The notes: a model not told the origin generated them from the sequence alone. DNA of 64,000 bases from Neptuniibacter marinus (GCF_001597725.1 NZ_LUTR01000016.1:1-64000); one strand, 5' to 3'; numbered from the stretch's first letter, positions 9,038-17,691 are shown. Program-made: numbers and translations.

Positions 9038-9476
9038 ATCTATCTTTTCGTAGGGCTAATAAGCCAATACAAAAGGTGAGATTAGGACAGGCACTTTTAA
9101 GACCTTTTTAATTAATCGATCAGACTTTTAGGGTGTCTGTCCTATTTCAAAATTTTATGTTTTCAGATGACCCGTCTCCACATAAATCATTCTTTAGTAA
9201 ACGGTTTATGATGGCTCCGATGAAACTGCGTAGCCAAGAACCTTTAGGGTTGAAATACCCAGCTACATTCACAAAGCATTATTTAATATGCCGCTGTTGG
9301 CCATTAAAAAACGATATAACAGTTTTTTTGTGCAAATAAGCGATGTTATTTGTTTAATAGACCTATTATACGCCCCTTAATTTCCCCAAAGTTGAAACAT
9401 ATTGCTTAGAAATTGGGTATTTATTCTATGATGTTGTACCGTTGTTATATGAAAAAAATCAATGGAGGATCGAAAG
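9038..9476 (+). other. Intergenic region ahead of the symporter
   Basis: This 439-bp stretch contains an open frame of 68 codons (9133-9339) starting at GTG without a good ribosome-binding site. One piece, KRFMMAPMKLRSQ, faintly recalls the start of Old-Yellow-Enzyme-type proteins, but nothing follows to support it. The last 100 bp carries the promoter and leader of the symporter. No RNA gene or clear terminator was found. Confidence 0.4.
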
Positions 9477-9578
9477 ATGAAGAATCCTTTAAAGTGCCGA
9501 GCTGAAAATTTAATATTTCATAACCCGCCTGAGAACAGAAAATATAAAAAGGTAACAGATAAAGGGGGGAATTCATGA
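9477..9578 (+). CDS. 33-residue ORF translationally coupled to the symporter
   Basis: An ATG at 9477 with a GGAGG site about nine bases upstream opens a 33-codon frame, starting MKNPLKCRAENLIF and ending KVTDKGGNS. Its TGA stop overlaps the ATG of the symporter (ATGA). The peptide is basic and has no membrane segment, so it is not one of the known small symporter subunits. It may be a leader that couples translation, or a chance ORF; the good ribosome-binding site and the overlap favour translation. Confidence 0.4.
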   Translation: MKNPLKCRAENLIFHNPPENRKYKKVTDKGGNS

Positions 9579-10999
9579 TCGAAATAAGCTTCTTGTGTTC
9601 ATTATTTTTATTTTTAATCATTGGGTTATCCTCCATGCTTAAGAGTAAAAAAACAACTGAAGATTATCTGGTCGCAGGTAAATCTATACCCGCTTGGCTT
9701 GCTGGGCTTTCTGCGGTGGCGACAAACAACAGTGGTTTTATGTTTATCGGCATGATTGGGTTGACCTATACGACAGGGCTATCTTCTATTTGGTTGATGC
9801 TGGGCTGGATCGCTGGTGACTTGATGGCCTCACTAATCACGTTGAAGCCTCTGCATGCTGCTTCGCACAAAAACAAAATACACTCTTATGGGGAGTTGTT
9901 AGCGCATTGGCATGGCGGTGAAAATCATGGATTACGTCGCTTAGTGGGTTTGCTGACACTCTTTTTTCTTACGCTTTATGCGGCAGCTCAGTTTAAAGCG
10001 GGAAGTAAGGCAACATCAGTACTGCTGGAGTGGGATCCGACCTGGGGTATCATAATTAGTGCCGTTATCGTCCTTTTGTACAGTGCAGCAGGCGGATTAC
10101 GGGCCTCTATTTGGACTGATGCTGCTCAATCATTTGTGATGCTGATTGGCATGGCAATGTTGATTGCTGGGGGTATTGAATTAGCGGGTGGATGGACGTT
10201 GGCATTGGATAAGATCGACCGTGTTGATGTGAATTTTCTTGGCTGGTTCCCTGATAAAGACTGGATTGGCATCATACTCTTTATTGTTGGTTGGGTGTTT
10301 GGTGGATTTGCTGTGATTGGTCAGCCTCATGTTGTCGTTCGTTTTATCAGCTTAAAAGACGAGTCGGAAATTAAGCGCATGCGCTTTTACTATTATAGTT
10401 GGTTTACGTTGTTTTACGGGGCAACTATTATGGTGGGCTTGTTAAGCCGTATAGCCTTTCCAGAGAGTACAAGCTTTGATTCAGAGCTGGCATTACCGAC
10501 CATGGCGCAATTGGTCTTGCCTGATATCTTTGCCGGTATGGTTCTTGCCGCACTGTTTGCCGCGACGCTGTCCACAGCGGATTCGTTGGTTCTTTCATGC
10601 TCTGCTGCGGTCACCCGTGATTTTGTTCGGTTACCGGGGAAGATGCATTCACTCTGGGCCGCAAAACTCACCACAGCAAGTGTCATCACTGTTGCCGTTA
10701 TTATTGCGTTAACGGGCGCTGAGTCGGTATTTTCTTTAGTGCTTGATGCATGGGGTTTACTTGGTTCAGCTTTTGCGCCGTTGGTCATTTTACAGGCTTT
10801 AGGCAAACGTATTCCGCAGTCGGTATCCATTAGCATGGTTATTGCTGGTGTTGGGATCTTTCTTTTATGGCAACAAATGGGCTGGGGTGGAGCAATTTAT
10901 AGTGTTGCGCCAGGCATAATGACGGGCTTTATTGTTTACATTTTATTTAAGGTGCGTGGACCTGAAAGAGGCGCTGAATCGGTAGCTAATGAAAACTAA
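9575..10999 (+). CDS. Sodium/solute symporter (SSS family, PutP-like)
   Basis: The 474-residue protein has about 13 hydrophobic segments and the solute:sodium symporter signature regions: DYLVAGKSIPAWLAGLSAVATNNSGF near the N-terminus, SAAGGLRASIWTDAAQSFVM in the middle, and AALFAATLSTADSLVLSCSAAVTRD with the sodium-site serines/threonines. It is closest in pattern to sodium/proline symporters, but the substrate is inferred only. The ATG has an AAAGGGGGGAA ribosome-binding site and overlaps the stop of a 33-codon ORF. No terminator is evident downstream. Confidence 0.87.
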   Translation: MIEISFLCSLFLFLIIGLSSMLKSKKTTEDYLVAGKSIPAWLAGLSAVATNNSGFMFIGMIGLTYTTGLSSIWLMLGWIAGDLMASLITLKPLHAASHKNKIHSYGELLAHWHGGENHGLRRLVGLLTLFFLTLYAAAQFKAGSKATSVLLEWDPTWGIIISAVIVLLYSAAGGLRASIWTDAAQSFVMLIGMAMLIAGGIELAGGWTLALDKIDRVDVNFLGWFPDKDWIGIILFIVGWVFGGFAVIGQPHVVVRFISLKDESEIKRMRFYYYSWFTLFYGATIMVGLLSRIAFPESTSFDSELALPTMAQLVLPDIFAGMVLAALFAATLSTADSLVLSCSAAVTRDFVRLPGKMHSLWAAKLTTASVITVAVIIALTGAESVFSLVLDAWGLLGSAFAPLVILQALGKRIPQSVSISMVIAGVGIFLLWQQMGWGGAIYSVAPGIMTGFIVYILFKVRGPERGAESVANEN

Positions 11000-11101
11000 A
11001 ATAGAAAAGTAAGGATAGTTTTTAAAAACGGTTAGTGTTAAGCCGCCACGGTCGGGCTTCTTCTGTGGCGAGCCTTCCTTGCTTGCGAAGTCTAAAGGCT
11101 C

Positions 11102-11262
11102 TTATATGTTATAGGGCGAGATTAGTTCTATATTACTGAACACTACACCATCACGTCCTTGTGCTTTAGCTTGATAAAGGGCTTCATTGGCGCGTTGGAG
11201 CCATGTATCTATAGTTGTCTTTAGCTGGCAAGAGGCAACTCCAAATGTTAATGAAGGCTGCG
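11102..11262 (-). pseudogene. Degenerate GGDEF-domain C-terminal fragment
   Basis: The minus strand encodes, in one frame ending at the TAA at 11102-11104, the tail of a GGDEF domain: SLTFGVASCQ, then TWLQRANEALYQAKAQGRDG and VVFSNIEL. These correspond to the conserved SIGVA strand and the ADxALYxAKxxGRN helix of diguanylate cyclases. An in-frame stop lies directly upstream, and no GG[DE]EF motif or earlier domain is found in the following bases. It is a dead remnant of about 50 codons, unrelated in position to the intact cyclase at 6.9 kb. Confidence 0.7.
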
Positions 11263-11928
11263 ATTATTGCACTGACTAGACGGGTTTTTTGGAGTAAGCG
11301 GCATAAGGAACTAAGGCTATAAGTCTAAGCATGATCATCATATCTATAATGGCAGCGGTGACATTCCCCGCCATATAGCGGAGGACTACAAATGGAAAAG
11401 CGCCCACATTGCTACAGAGCTAAGCAGCATTAATAAGCAGAGTTGATATTTTTCCTGTAGCTGATTAATCATAATCGTGCTCAAGTAAAAAGGATTTTCA
11501 TGTCTATAAAGTTAATAGCTACACAAGGGGATGATTTTATTTATTGTCAAAATTTACATTTAATCTGTGCTTAATCTTAAATGGGTTGTTATTGGTTGGA
11601 AGTCGTTGCAGATAATTACCTATACAACGGAAAAAACTATACCAGCCCGTTCATGATGTTTTAGCTGTAACCAGACTTTATGACTCTATTATGGAATATG
11701 AATCAGGCGCTAGTTTAAAGGTGTTGTAGCTTAAGTATGCTGATCTTATATGGGTTCAGATTTGTTTTATATGTAACGTTTTTTGTTTCACTATTATAGT
11801 AACTTAAATGGATGTTTGTATTGTTACGAGGGGAAATTAAAAGAATAGATAAATCAAATAGCAACGTGTCTGATATGATGCCTAGTAAGTGGAACTTAGT
11901 ATAATTTGAAATTTAAGAGGGAAGTGGA
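11263..11928 (+). other. Gene-poor stretch, decayed sequence
   Basis: This stretch follows the GGDEF fragment and shows no long ORF. A 24-codon frame begins at 11500 behind an AAGGA site, followed by another 29-codon frame; neither resembles a known protein. Together with the fragment beside it, this suggests a region of gene decay. No tRNA, repeat array or insertion-sequence end was recognised. Confidence 0.4.
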
Positions 11929-12279
11929 ATGAGTAATGACCTTATGCCAGACTTTAAGGAAATCACACAAGATTCGAAAAATATGGCGTTACTATCATGG
12001 ATTGGGACGTTCTTTTTAGGCTTTATTCCAGGATTGATTCTTTATGTGATCAAAACGGATGATGCTTATGTTCAGGATCAATCGAAAGAATCATTAAATT
12101 GGTCGATAACCGTAATGATTGCCTATGTAACAGCTTTTTTGTTGAGCTTTATCGCTATTGGTGTCGTTCTTTTCCCTATTATCGGTATTTGCCATTTGGT
12201 TTTTTGTATTATGGGAGCGGTTTCAACGTCAAAAGGGAATCAGTTTCGTGTGCCTTTCGCGATTCGGTTAATAAAATAA
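11929..12279 (+). CDS. DUF4870 family small membrane protein
   Basis: The 116-residue protein begins with a soluble segment and then has three hydrophobic segments: MALLSWIGTFFLGFIPGLILYVI, WSITVMIAYVTAFLLSFIAIGVVL and IIGICHLVFCIMGAVS. The pattern, including DAYVQDQSKESLNW between the first and second segments, matches DUF4870 (Tic20-like) proteins, whose role in bacteria is unknown. An AAGAGGGAAG ribosome-binding site precedes the ATG. A terminator-like hairpin follows at 12356-12403. Confidence 0.85.
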   Translation: MSNDLMPDFKEITQDSKNMALLSWIGTFFLGFIPGLILYVIKTDDAYVQDQSKESLNWSITVMIAYVTAFLLSFIAIGVVLFPIIGICHLVFCIMGAVSTSKGNQFRVPFAIRLIK

Positions 12280-12355
12280 CTTAATCACTTTGCTAAAAGT
12301 GTGATGATGAAAACGTCGTATTTAGGCTGATATATACGTTCACATTGCTAGAGAT

Positions 12356-12403
12356 AAGGCCAAGTCTGATGGTTCTTTCCGTTACGGCTTAGCCTTTATT
12401 TTT
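12356..12403 (+). terminator. Probable rho-independent terminator after DUF4870 gene
   Basis: The arms AAGGCCAAG and CGGCTTAGCCTT pair imperfectly around a loop of about 20 bases and are followed by TTATTTTTTG. Confidence 0.5.
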
Positions 12404-12474
12404 TGTGCCATATAGCTTGTTTTATCTAATCAAATTGTTTGTAAATAGGCTCTAACGTTTGAGGTTTAAGCCTG

Positions 12475-12873
12475 ATGAAATTTTATGTTTTCCTCCCCCT
12501 GCTTTTTTTATCGCTCTCTTGTTCGGAAATAGGGAAGGCTCCTAAACGGGTGTTTACGTTTAGTGGTTCAACTATTGATCTGTCTACTAAAATAGAAGGT
12601 GACTGGGACAAGGTCTGCTTATTAACACCTTATTCTAGCAATCAAGAAGCGGAAAGGCTTATCGGCTTTGAGTTTGATATAGAGTCAAAGAGTAATATTT
12701 ATGAATTGGATAGCATCACCTTATTTCTAGTCGTCAAAAGGCAGCAGGTGATTGACTACTTTGAAGTACCGCGTAACAGTATAGATTTTTCAGCTAGAGA
12801 GGCTGATTGTTATCCGCGAGAAAAGGCGTGGTTTAAGATTGTGACCGATAGTGCTGGTGGTTATAAGATATAA
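12475..12873 (+). CDS. Putative lipoprotein, unknown function
   Basis: The 132-residue product starts with a lipoprotein signal peptide (MKFYVFLPLLFLSLSCSE), with the lipobox LSLSC placing the lipidated cysteine at residue 16. The mature part contains GDWDKVCLLTPYSSNQEA and a second cysteine near the C-terminus (EADCYPREKAW). I do not recognise the domain. It starts a plus-strand group with a kinase-like gene 35 bp downstream. Confidence 0.7.
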   Translation: MKFYVFLPLLFLSLSCSEIGKAPKRVFTFSGSTIDLSTKIEGDWDKVCLLTPYSSNQEAERLIGFEFDIESKSNIYELDSITLFLVVKRQQVIDYFEVPRNSIDFSAREADCYPREKAWFKIVTDSAGGYKI

Positions 12874-12907
12874 ACCTATATAACGATCTAACTAGGTTAA
12901 GAAGGCT

Positions 12908-13432
12908 ATGAGAAAAGTTTTAATATTCGGCAATTCTGGATCAGGAAAATCGACCCTTGCGAAAGCAATCAGTCGATCTGAAGGCCTTTCTCATTTAGAT
13001 CTTGATACATTGGCCTGGAAAGAGGAAATGCCACCGGAAAGGAGGCCGCTAAGTGAATCATCATTAGAAATAAGTGGCTTTATGAATGCCTATAATGGCT
13101 GGGTAATAGAAGGTTGCTATGCTGATTTACTGGAAGTTGCGTTGCCATTTTCGAACGAAATTATCTTTATGGATCTACCTATAGCTCTCTGCATAGAGAA
13201 CGCGCGTAATCGTCCTTGGGAGCCTCATAAGTATAGTTCTAAGGCAGCGCAAGATAAGAATTTAAATATGTTAATTAATTGGATCTCACAATACTCAGAT
13301 AGGAAAGATACTTTTTCCAAGTCGGCTCATGAGCACCTATTTAACAATTTTTCTGGGGTCAAAAAAAGGGTGATCGAAAATCAATCGGTTAACGAACTTT
13401 ATAATCCGATAAATATAAAGAAAGAAGGTTGA
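12908..13432 (+). CDS. P-loop nucleotide kinase-like protein
   Basis: The 174-residue protein begins with a Walker A motif GNSGSGKST at residues 8-16, followed by HLDLDTLAWK, WVIEGCYADLL and EIIFMDLPIALCIENARNRPW. This order matches the adenylate-kinase-like family sometimes labelled topology modulation protein or FlaR. It probably phosphorylates a small nucleotide or sugar; the substrate is unknown. It lies between a lipoprotein gene and a small hypothetical gene that starts nine bases after its stop. Confidence 0.8.
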   Translation: MRKVLIFGNSGSGKSTLAKAISRSEGLSHLDLDTLAWKEEMPPERRPLSESSLEISGFMNAYNGWVIEGCYADLLEVALPFSNEIIFMDLPIALCIENARNRPWEPHKYSSKAAQDKNLNMLINWISQYSDRKDTFSKSAHEHLFNNFSGVKKRVIENQSVNELYNPINIKKEG

Positions 13433-13441
13433 GAGAGAAGC

Positions 13442-13663
13442 ATGCTTATACAAATAGTCGACCCAATCTTCAAGTGTGCTGTGGATGAAGAGGTGTTTAT
13501 TTCACGTTTACATGGCATGAGCACTTATCAATCTGTTTTTAGGCGGAATGATACTTACCAGCTTCGTTTAGCCGGACCTTTAGATAAAACTGAAAATGAC
13601 GAGTTACAAGAGATTTGTGATATCTGGGGCGCTGATTTTAACTTAGTCGAGGAGGGAGAGTGA
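13442..13663 (+). CDS. Small hypothetical protein
   Basis: The product has 73 residues, acidic at the C-terminus (DIWGADFNLVEEGE), with one cysteine at each end of the chain. A GAGAGAAG ribosome-binding site precedes the ATG, and the gene begins nine bases after the kinase-like gene, so both are likely co-transcribed. I do not recognise the family. Confidence 0.6.
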   Translation: MLIQIVDPIFKCAVDEEVFISRLHGMSTYQSVFRRNDTYQLRLAGPLDKTENDELQEICDIWGADFNLVEEGE

Positions 13664-13715
13664 AGTTTTATAAACATAGAATCAACCTGCTTAGAACTAT
13701 TTTGAAAGGAAGCGT

Positions 13716-14645
13716 ATGTCATACCCTATAGATAAAAAACTGGTTGTTGCCGTATCTTCCAGTGCGTTATTTGACCTTTCTGAATCGAATTCTGTCTTTG
13801 TCGAGGAGGGGCCGCAGGCCTATAAAGACTTTCAGAAGAAAAACTTAAATAAAGTACTCGATAAAGGAGTCGCCTTTCCTTTTATTAAACGCTTTTTACA
13901 GATTAATAAGCGCTTCCCAGGTAAAGAGCCGGTGGAAGTTGTTTTGCTTTCAAGAAACTCGGCCGCGACGGGGAAGCGTGTTTTCCGTTCGATACAGCAT
14001 TATGGGCTTGATATATCTCGTGCTGCGTTTATGGAGGGGAAGTCTCCCTATGAATATATTCCAGCTTTTAATGCATCTCTATTTTTATCCGCGAATGAAG
14101 AAGATATTCAGAATGCTATAAATTCGGGGTATCCCGGCGGGGTTGTATTGCCGAGTAAAAGTATAAACGACGATGATAGCGAGATACTTAGAATTGCTTT
14201 CGACTTTGATGGCGTTATTGCTGATGATGAATCTGAGGCTGTCTTCAAAGGCGCTGATCTTCCCGGTTTTTATGATTATGAGGTTGAGAAATCTGAGATA
14301 CCGCATAAGCCGGGTCCTTTAGCCGATCTATTTAGAAAGCTATCCTTTTTACAAGAACTTGAAGATAAAGAGGTTGAGCGTGACCGGGATTACCAACGTA
14401 TATTAACGACTGCGATTGTTACTGCTCGCAGCGCTCCTGCCCATGAAAGGGTCATCACAACGCTGGAAGATTGGGGGGTTAGTGCAAATGAGGTCTTTTT
14501 TCTTGGTGGGATGTCAAAAGATCGAATTCTTTCAAAACTGAAACCGCATATGTTCTTTGATGATCAGCGTAGCCATCTGGAATCGGAGGCGGGTGATATT
14601 CCAATGGTTCATATTCCGTTTGGTATAGCTAATAAAAATCAGTAA
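13716..14645 (+). CDS. 5'-nucleotidase (NT5C1-like)
   Basis: The 309-residue protein matches the 5'-nucleotidase family related to cytosolic NT5C1: KLVVAVSSSALFDLSES at the start, VEVVLLSRNSAATGKRVF, the haloacid-dehalogenase motif RIAFDFDGVIADDESE at about residues 160-175, and the late motif KPHMFFDDQRSHLES. It should hydrolyse nucleoside monophosphates in the cytoplasm with magnesium. An AAAGGAAG ribosome-binding site precedes the ATG. A strong bidirectional terminator follows and is shared with glnN. Confidence 0.9.
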   Translation: MSYPIDKKLVVAVSSSALFDLSESNSVFVEEGPQAYKDFQKKNLNKVLDKGVAFPFIKRFLQINKRFPGKEPVEVVLLSRNSAATGKRVFRSIQHYGLDISRAAFMEGKSPYEYIPAFNASLFLSANEEDIQNAINSGYPGGVVLPSKSINDDDSEILRIAFDFDGVIADDESEAVFKGADLPGFYDYEVEKSEIPHKPGPLADLFRKLSFLQELEDKEVERDRDYQRILTTAIVTARSAPAHERVITTLEDWGVSANEVFFLGGMSKDRILSKLKPHMFFDDQRSHLESEAGDIPMVHIPFGIANKNQ

Positions 14646-14698
14646 ATAGATTTCCTTGTCAGCTAACCCCTCCTGTTTGTAAATGTTGAGGAAATATG

Positions 14699-14724
14699 AA
14701 AAAGGCCGCATTATGCGGCCTTTT
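14699..14724 (+). terminator. Bidirectional rho-independent terminator
   Basis: A perfect ten-base stem, AAAGGCCGCA with TGCGGCCTTT, has a three-base loop, an A-run before it and T-run after it. It serves the convergent 5'-nucleotidase and glnN genes. Confidence 0.9.
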
Positions 14725-14741
14725 ATATTTATTAAATAATC

Positions 14742-16916
14742 TTATTTAATAAATAGCATTTCTGCATATTTAGGCAAAGGCCAAGCACTATCTGCAACAA
14801 TAGTTTCAAGTAGATCTGCATGAGTCCTAATGCTGTCCATTAGAGTACGAATTTCATTCGCGCAGAATTTCATATGATCTTCTACGGTAGGGAAATCATG
14901 CTTGGTAATGGCAATAGACAGAGCATCTACATCAGCCATCATTGCGTCAGCAGTACTTGCTACTTTTTGCGCAATGCTATTATCAAGTGTCACACCCACA
15001 TTTGATGCTGTGGCAATCGTTGATGCTAGCTCTGATAGGTAAGTCGCAGCAGCAGGATAGATAGAAGTTGTTGCCATATCGATCACTAACTTAGCTTCTA
15101 CTTCAATCGATAAAATGTACTGCTCAGAATACACTTCATAGCGGCTTGCTAGCTCAACAGGTGATAATACCCCTGTGTTTTTAAACAAGGAGATAATTTC
15201 TTCTTCTTGGAAAACAGGTAGGGCATCTGCTGTTGTTGGGATGTTTTTCAGACCGCGTTCTTCTACAGCGATTTTGTGCCACTCTTCTGAATAGCCGTCG
15301 CCGCCGAATATAACATTACCATGCTCATCCATAAGATCTTTTAGTACAGAAAGTACTGCAGAAGCTTGATCTAAGCCTGATTCTAACGCTGTTTCAAGTT
15401 TGCCTGCAATCCAATCGAGGGAATCGGCAAGCATAGTATTCATTGCTACCAACGGCCCAGATACAGACTGTGATGAACCGACGGCTCTAAATTCAAAGCG
15501 GTTGCCTGTGAAGGCAAACGGAGAAGTACGGTTTCGGTCGCCAGGATCACGAGTAAAGGCCAGAATCTGAGATAAGCCTAGATCCATCTCGCCACCGCAA
15601 ACTGTTGGTTGTAAGTCGCCTGCTTGAATCTCTTTAAATACTTTTTCTAATTGGTCGCCCAAATAAACCGATAGGATTGCCGGTGGTGCTTCATTGGCAC
15701 CTAAGCGGTGGTCATTGGATGCCGTCGCTATGACTGCGCGTAATAGTGGGCCATATAAATGTACCCCACGGATAACCGCACCACAGAAGATAAGGAAGTT
15801 TAAGTTTTCTTCAGGTGTGTGGCCCGGATCAAGCAAGTTACCTTGGGTTGAGTTACCTACAGACCAGTTTACGTGTTTACCAGAACCGTTAATGCCTGCG
15901 AAAGGTTTCTCATGTAGTAAAGCAAGGAAACCGTGTTTTTTAGCGGTATTTTTGATGATAGTCATCAACAACTGCTGATGATCAGCAGCTACGTTAGCTG
16001 CTTCAAAATATGGTGCGATCTCAAATTGGCCCGGCGCTACTTCGTTATGATGTGTTTTTGCAGGGATGCCTAGCTTAAACAGCTGGTCTTCAAAGTCCTG
16101 CATAAAGACTTGTACGCGCTCAGGAATTGCACCGAAATAATGATCGTCAAACTGTTGACCTTTTGCTGGTGAAGCGCCAAATAACGTACGACCGGCAAGT
16201 AGCAAATCTGGACGGCTATTAGCAAAGTTTTCATCTACTAAAAAGTACTCTTGTTCAGCGCCACAGCTAGAGTTTAGTGTTGCAACCTCTTTTTCACCCA
16301 TAAGTGAAAGTACTTTTTTAGCTGCTTTATCCATCGCCGCATTTGAGCGTAACAGTGGAATCTTCTTATCTAATGCTTCGCCAGTCCATGACATAAAGAC
16401 ACTAGGTATCATTAATGTCGCGCCGTTTGGCGTATTCATAATGTAAGCAGGGCTGGTTGGATCCCAAGCAGTATAACCACGTGCGGCATTGGTTATACGT
16501 AAGCTACCGTTCGGGAAAGAGGAACCATCAGGTTCGCCTTTGATAAGTAAGCTGCCTGTAAATTCGGTGATAGCAGCGCCATCAGCATTGGTAATAATAA
16601 AACCGTCATGCTTCTCAGCAGTAGCATTGGTCATGGGGTAAAAAATATGGGAGAAGAATTTGGCACCTTTGGACATAGCCCAATCTTTCATGGCAGCAGC
16701 AACAACATCAGCCGTAGCGGGATCTAAAGGTGATCCTGTTTGCACGGTTTTCTTTATCGCTTTAAAAGCGTTTTTGGATAGTGCTTCTTCCATTTTGGCT
16801 AGATTAAATACATCGCTAGCCCAAATTTTACTTAATGGTTTTGGCATCTCCACATCGATAGGTTTACCGCTAGTGATTGCACTGATTGATGTTAATCTTG
16901 ATGTGTTACCACTCAT
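14742..16916 (-). CDS. glnN: Glutamine synthetase type III
   Basis: The 724-residue protein is the length of type III glutamine synthetase, far longer than type I. It carries the N-terminal KFFSHIFYPMTNATAEKHD segment, the glutamate/metal-site motifs SCGAEQEYFLVDE and THHNEVAPGQFEIAPYFE, and KHVNWSVGN, all typical of GlnN. It makes glutamine from glutamate and ammonia with ATP. Upstream lie a -24/-12 sigma-54 promoter candidate and two NtrC-like palindromes, so it is probably induced under nitrogen limitation. The gene is monocistronic with a strong terminator. Confidence 0.95.
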   Translation of the reverse strand: MSGNTSRLTSISAITSGKPIDVEMPKPLSKIWASDVFNLAKMEEALSKNAFKAIKKTVQTGSPLDPATADVVAAAMKDWAMSKGAKFFSHIFYPMTNATAEKHDGFIITNADGAAITEFTGSLLIKGEPDGSSFPNGSLRITNAARGYTAWDPTSPAYIMNTPNGATLMIPSVFMSWTGEALDKKIPLLRSNAAMDKAAKKVLSLMGEKEVATLNSSCGAEQEYFLVDENFANSRPDLLLAGRTLFGASPAKGQQFDDHYFGAIPERVQVFMQDFEDQLFKLGIPAKTHHNEVAPGQFEIAPYFEAANVAADHQQLLMTIIKNTAKKHGFLALLHEKPFAGINGSGKHVNWSVGNSTQGNLLDPGHTPEENLNFLIFCGAVIRGVHLYGPLLRAVIATASNDHRLGANEAPPAILSVYLGDQLEKVFKEIQAGDLQPTVCGGEMDLGLSQILAFTRDPGDRNRTSPFAFTGNRFEFRAVGSSQSVSGPLVAMNTMLADSLDWIAGKLETALESGLDQASAVLSVLKDLMDEHGNVIFGGDGYSEEWHKIAVEERGLKNIPTTADALPVFQEEEIISLFKNTGVLSPVELASRYEVYSEQYILSIEVEAKLVIDMATTSIYPAAATYLSELASTIATASNVGVTLDNSIAQKVASTADAMMADVDALSIAITKHDFPTVEDHMKFCANEIRTLMDSIRTHADLLETIVADSAWPLPKYAEMLFIK

Positions 16917-17012
16917 TATGTTACCCCAGAAAAATTATTCAATTCGTTAAACGCAGCATCCAACATATTCATAAACAACGACCATATTGATGCTCAATAT
17001 GCTATTTATTAA

Positions 17013-17027
17013 GCAAGTACTAGACCA
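17013..17027 (-). promoter_or_regulatory. Candidate sigma-54 promoter of glnN
   Basis: On the minus strand the sequence reads TGGTCTAGTACTTGC, giving the -24 GG and -12 GC elements at the correct ten-base interval. Transcription would start near 17001, about 85 bp before the glnN ATG. The -24 half is imperfect. Confidence 0.6.
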
Positions 17028-17123
17028 ATTAGGGGTTCTCTGTTTGTTATCAAATAACTTATTGTTTTATAAATGAAAAATTAAATTTCCTAATAGGGAG
17101 GAGGGTATTTTAAATTATATTTA

Positions 17124-17138
17124 GCACTAATATGGTGC
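17124..17138 (-). promoter_or_regulatory. NtrC-type binding site upstream of glnN
   Basis: GCACTA-ATA-TGGTGC matches the NtrC dyad (GCACYA-N3-TGGTGC) base for base outside the spacer and closely resembles the enterobacterial glnA sites. It lies about 120 bp upstream of the expected start of glnN transcription, the usual enhancer position. Confidence 0.65.
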
Positions 17139-17164
17139 ACCATATGTTTTGTATTGGTGCGTAA

Positions 17165-17179
17165 TGACCAATATCGTGC
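17165..17179 (-). promoter_or_regulatory. Second, weaker NtrC-like site upstream of glnN
   Basis: TGACCA-ATA-TCGTGC is the same dyad with three mismatches, 41 bp beyond the first (about four helical turns), consistent with paired NtrC dimers on one face. Confidence 0.45.
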
Positions 17180-17372
17180 ATTATAAGTGTTTATGAAGGT
17201 TTGTCTGCTTTATTGTGGTGCAAACAAGGGAGGTGAGGGATAATCTATTGGTTGTGTTTCTATCACATTGATCATGAAGAAAAAGCAAAGCTGGCTGCGA
17301 TGATAGCTACTGTTAAGTGATGGTTATTTAAAGCCCTATTTGAATAACGACTCTTGTGGACCTAATAGATCC

Positions 17373-17585
17373 TTAAGCCGCTATTAAATAGGACTCCTGT
17401 CCTTTGTGTTTGTTGCTGCGAAGGTAGGCGCCTTTACCTTTTTTTGCTTTAACAACTTGTGTTTTGAAAACCCGTGAGGTGACTAGGGCCGCTAAATGGT
17501 TGCTACGAATAGTGCCTCTGCCGGTTTCTAGGGAACCTGTGTTCTTGACTCCCTTTTGGGTCTTTTGGGTGTTATGTTTTTTCAT
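17373..17585 (-). CDS. arfA: Alternative ribosome-rescue factor ArfA
   Basis: The 70-residue basic protein has the ArfA core: GRGTIRSNHLAALVTSRVFKTQ, then VVKAKKGKGAYLRSNKHKG. These match the conserved IxxNALxALLxxPLFRxRVxxxKKGKGSYxRxxKH pattern of the family. ArfA recruits RF2 to ribosomes stalled on mRNAs without a stop codon and backs up tmRNA. In E. coli the arfA message is cut in a hairpin near its 3' end so that full-length protein appears only when tmRNA fails. Here the KKGKGAYL codons form an inverted repeat (17421-17440) that could act similarly. Confidence 0.88.
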   Translation of the reverse strand: MKKHNTQKTQKGVKNTGSLETGRGTIRSNHLAALVTSRVFKTQVVKAKKGKGAYLRSNKHKGQESYLIAA

Positions 17586-17641
17586 GTTGAGTCCTAATGA
17601 TTGTTTAATTAATAAGTTGCGTGGAACAGTCAGATATTACG

Positions 17642-17664
17642 CCTCTGTTTACGGAATAAACAGA
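17642..17664. repeat. Perfect inverted repeat between acetyltransferase gene and arfA
   Basis: CTCTGTTTA and TAAACAGAG form a nine-base perfect stem with a five-base loop. It lies downstream of the acetyltransferase stop and upstream of arfA, both on the minus strand. It lacks a clear T-run, so it is a weak terminator candidate or an mRNA structure. Confidence 0.5.
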
Positions 17665-17691
17665 GTTTAGCTCGCTTTTTTAGCTAAGTGA

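Noticed and set aside
9133-9339. 68-codon ORF as a gene
   Set aside because: It starts at GTG without a ribosome-binding site and has no convincing family; the KRFMMAPMKLR piece is too short to claim an Old-Yellow-Enzyme remnant.
17421-17447. Plus-strand terminator within arfA
   Set aside because: The hairpin followed by T looks like a terminator on the plus strand, but no plus-strand gene precedes it; the T-run is the complement of lysine codons in arfA.
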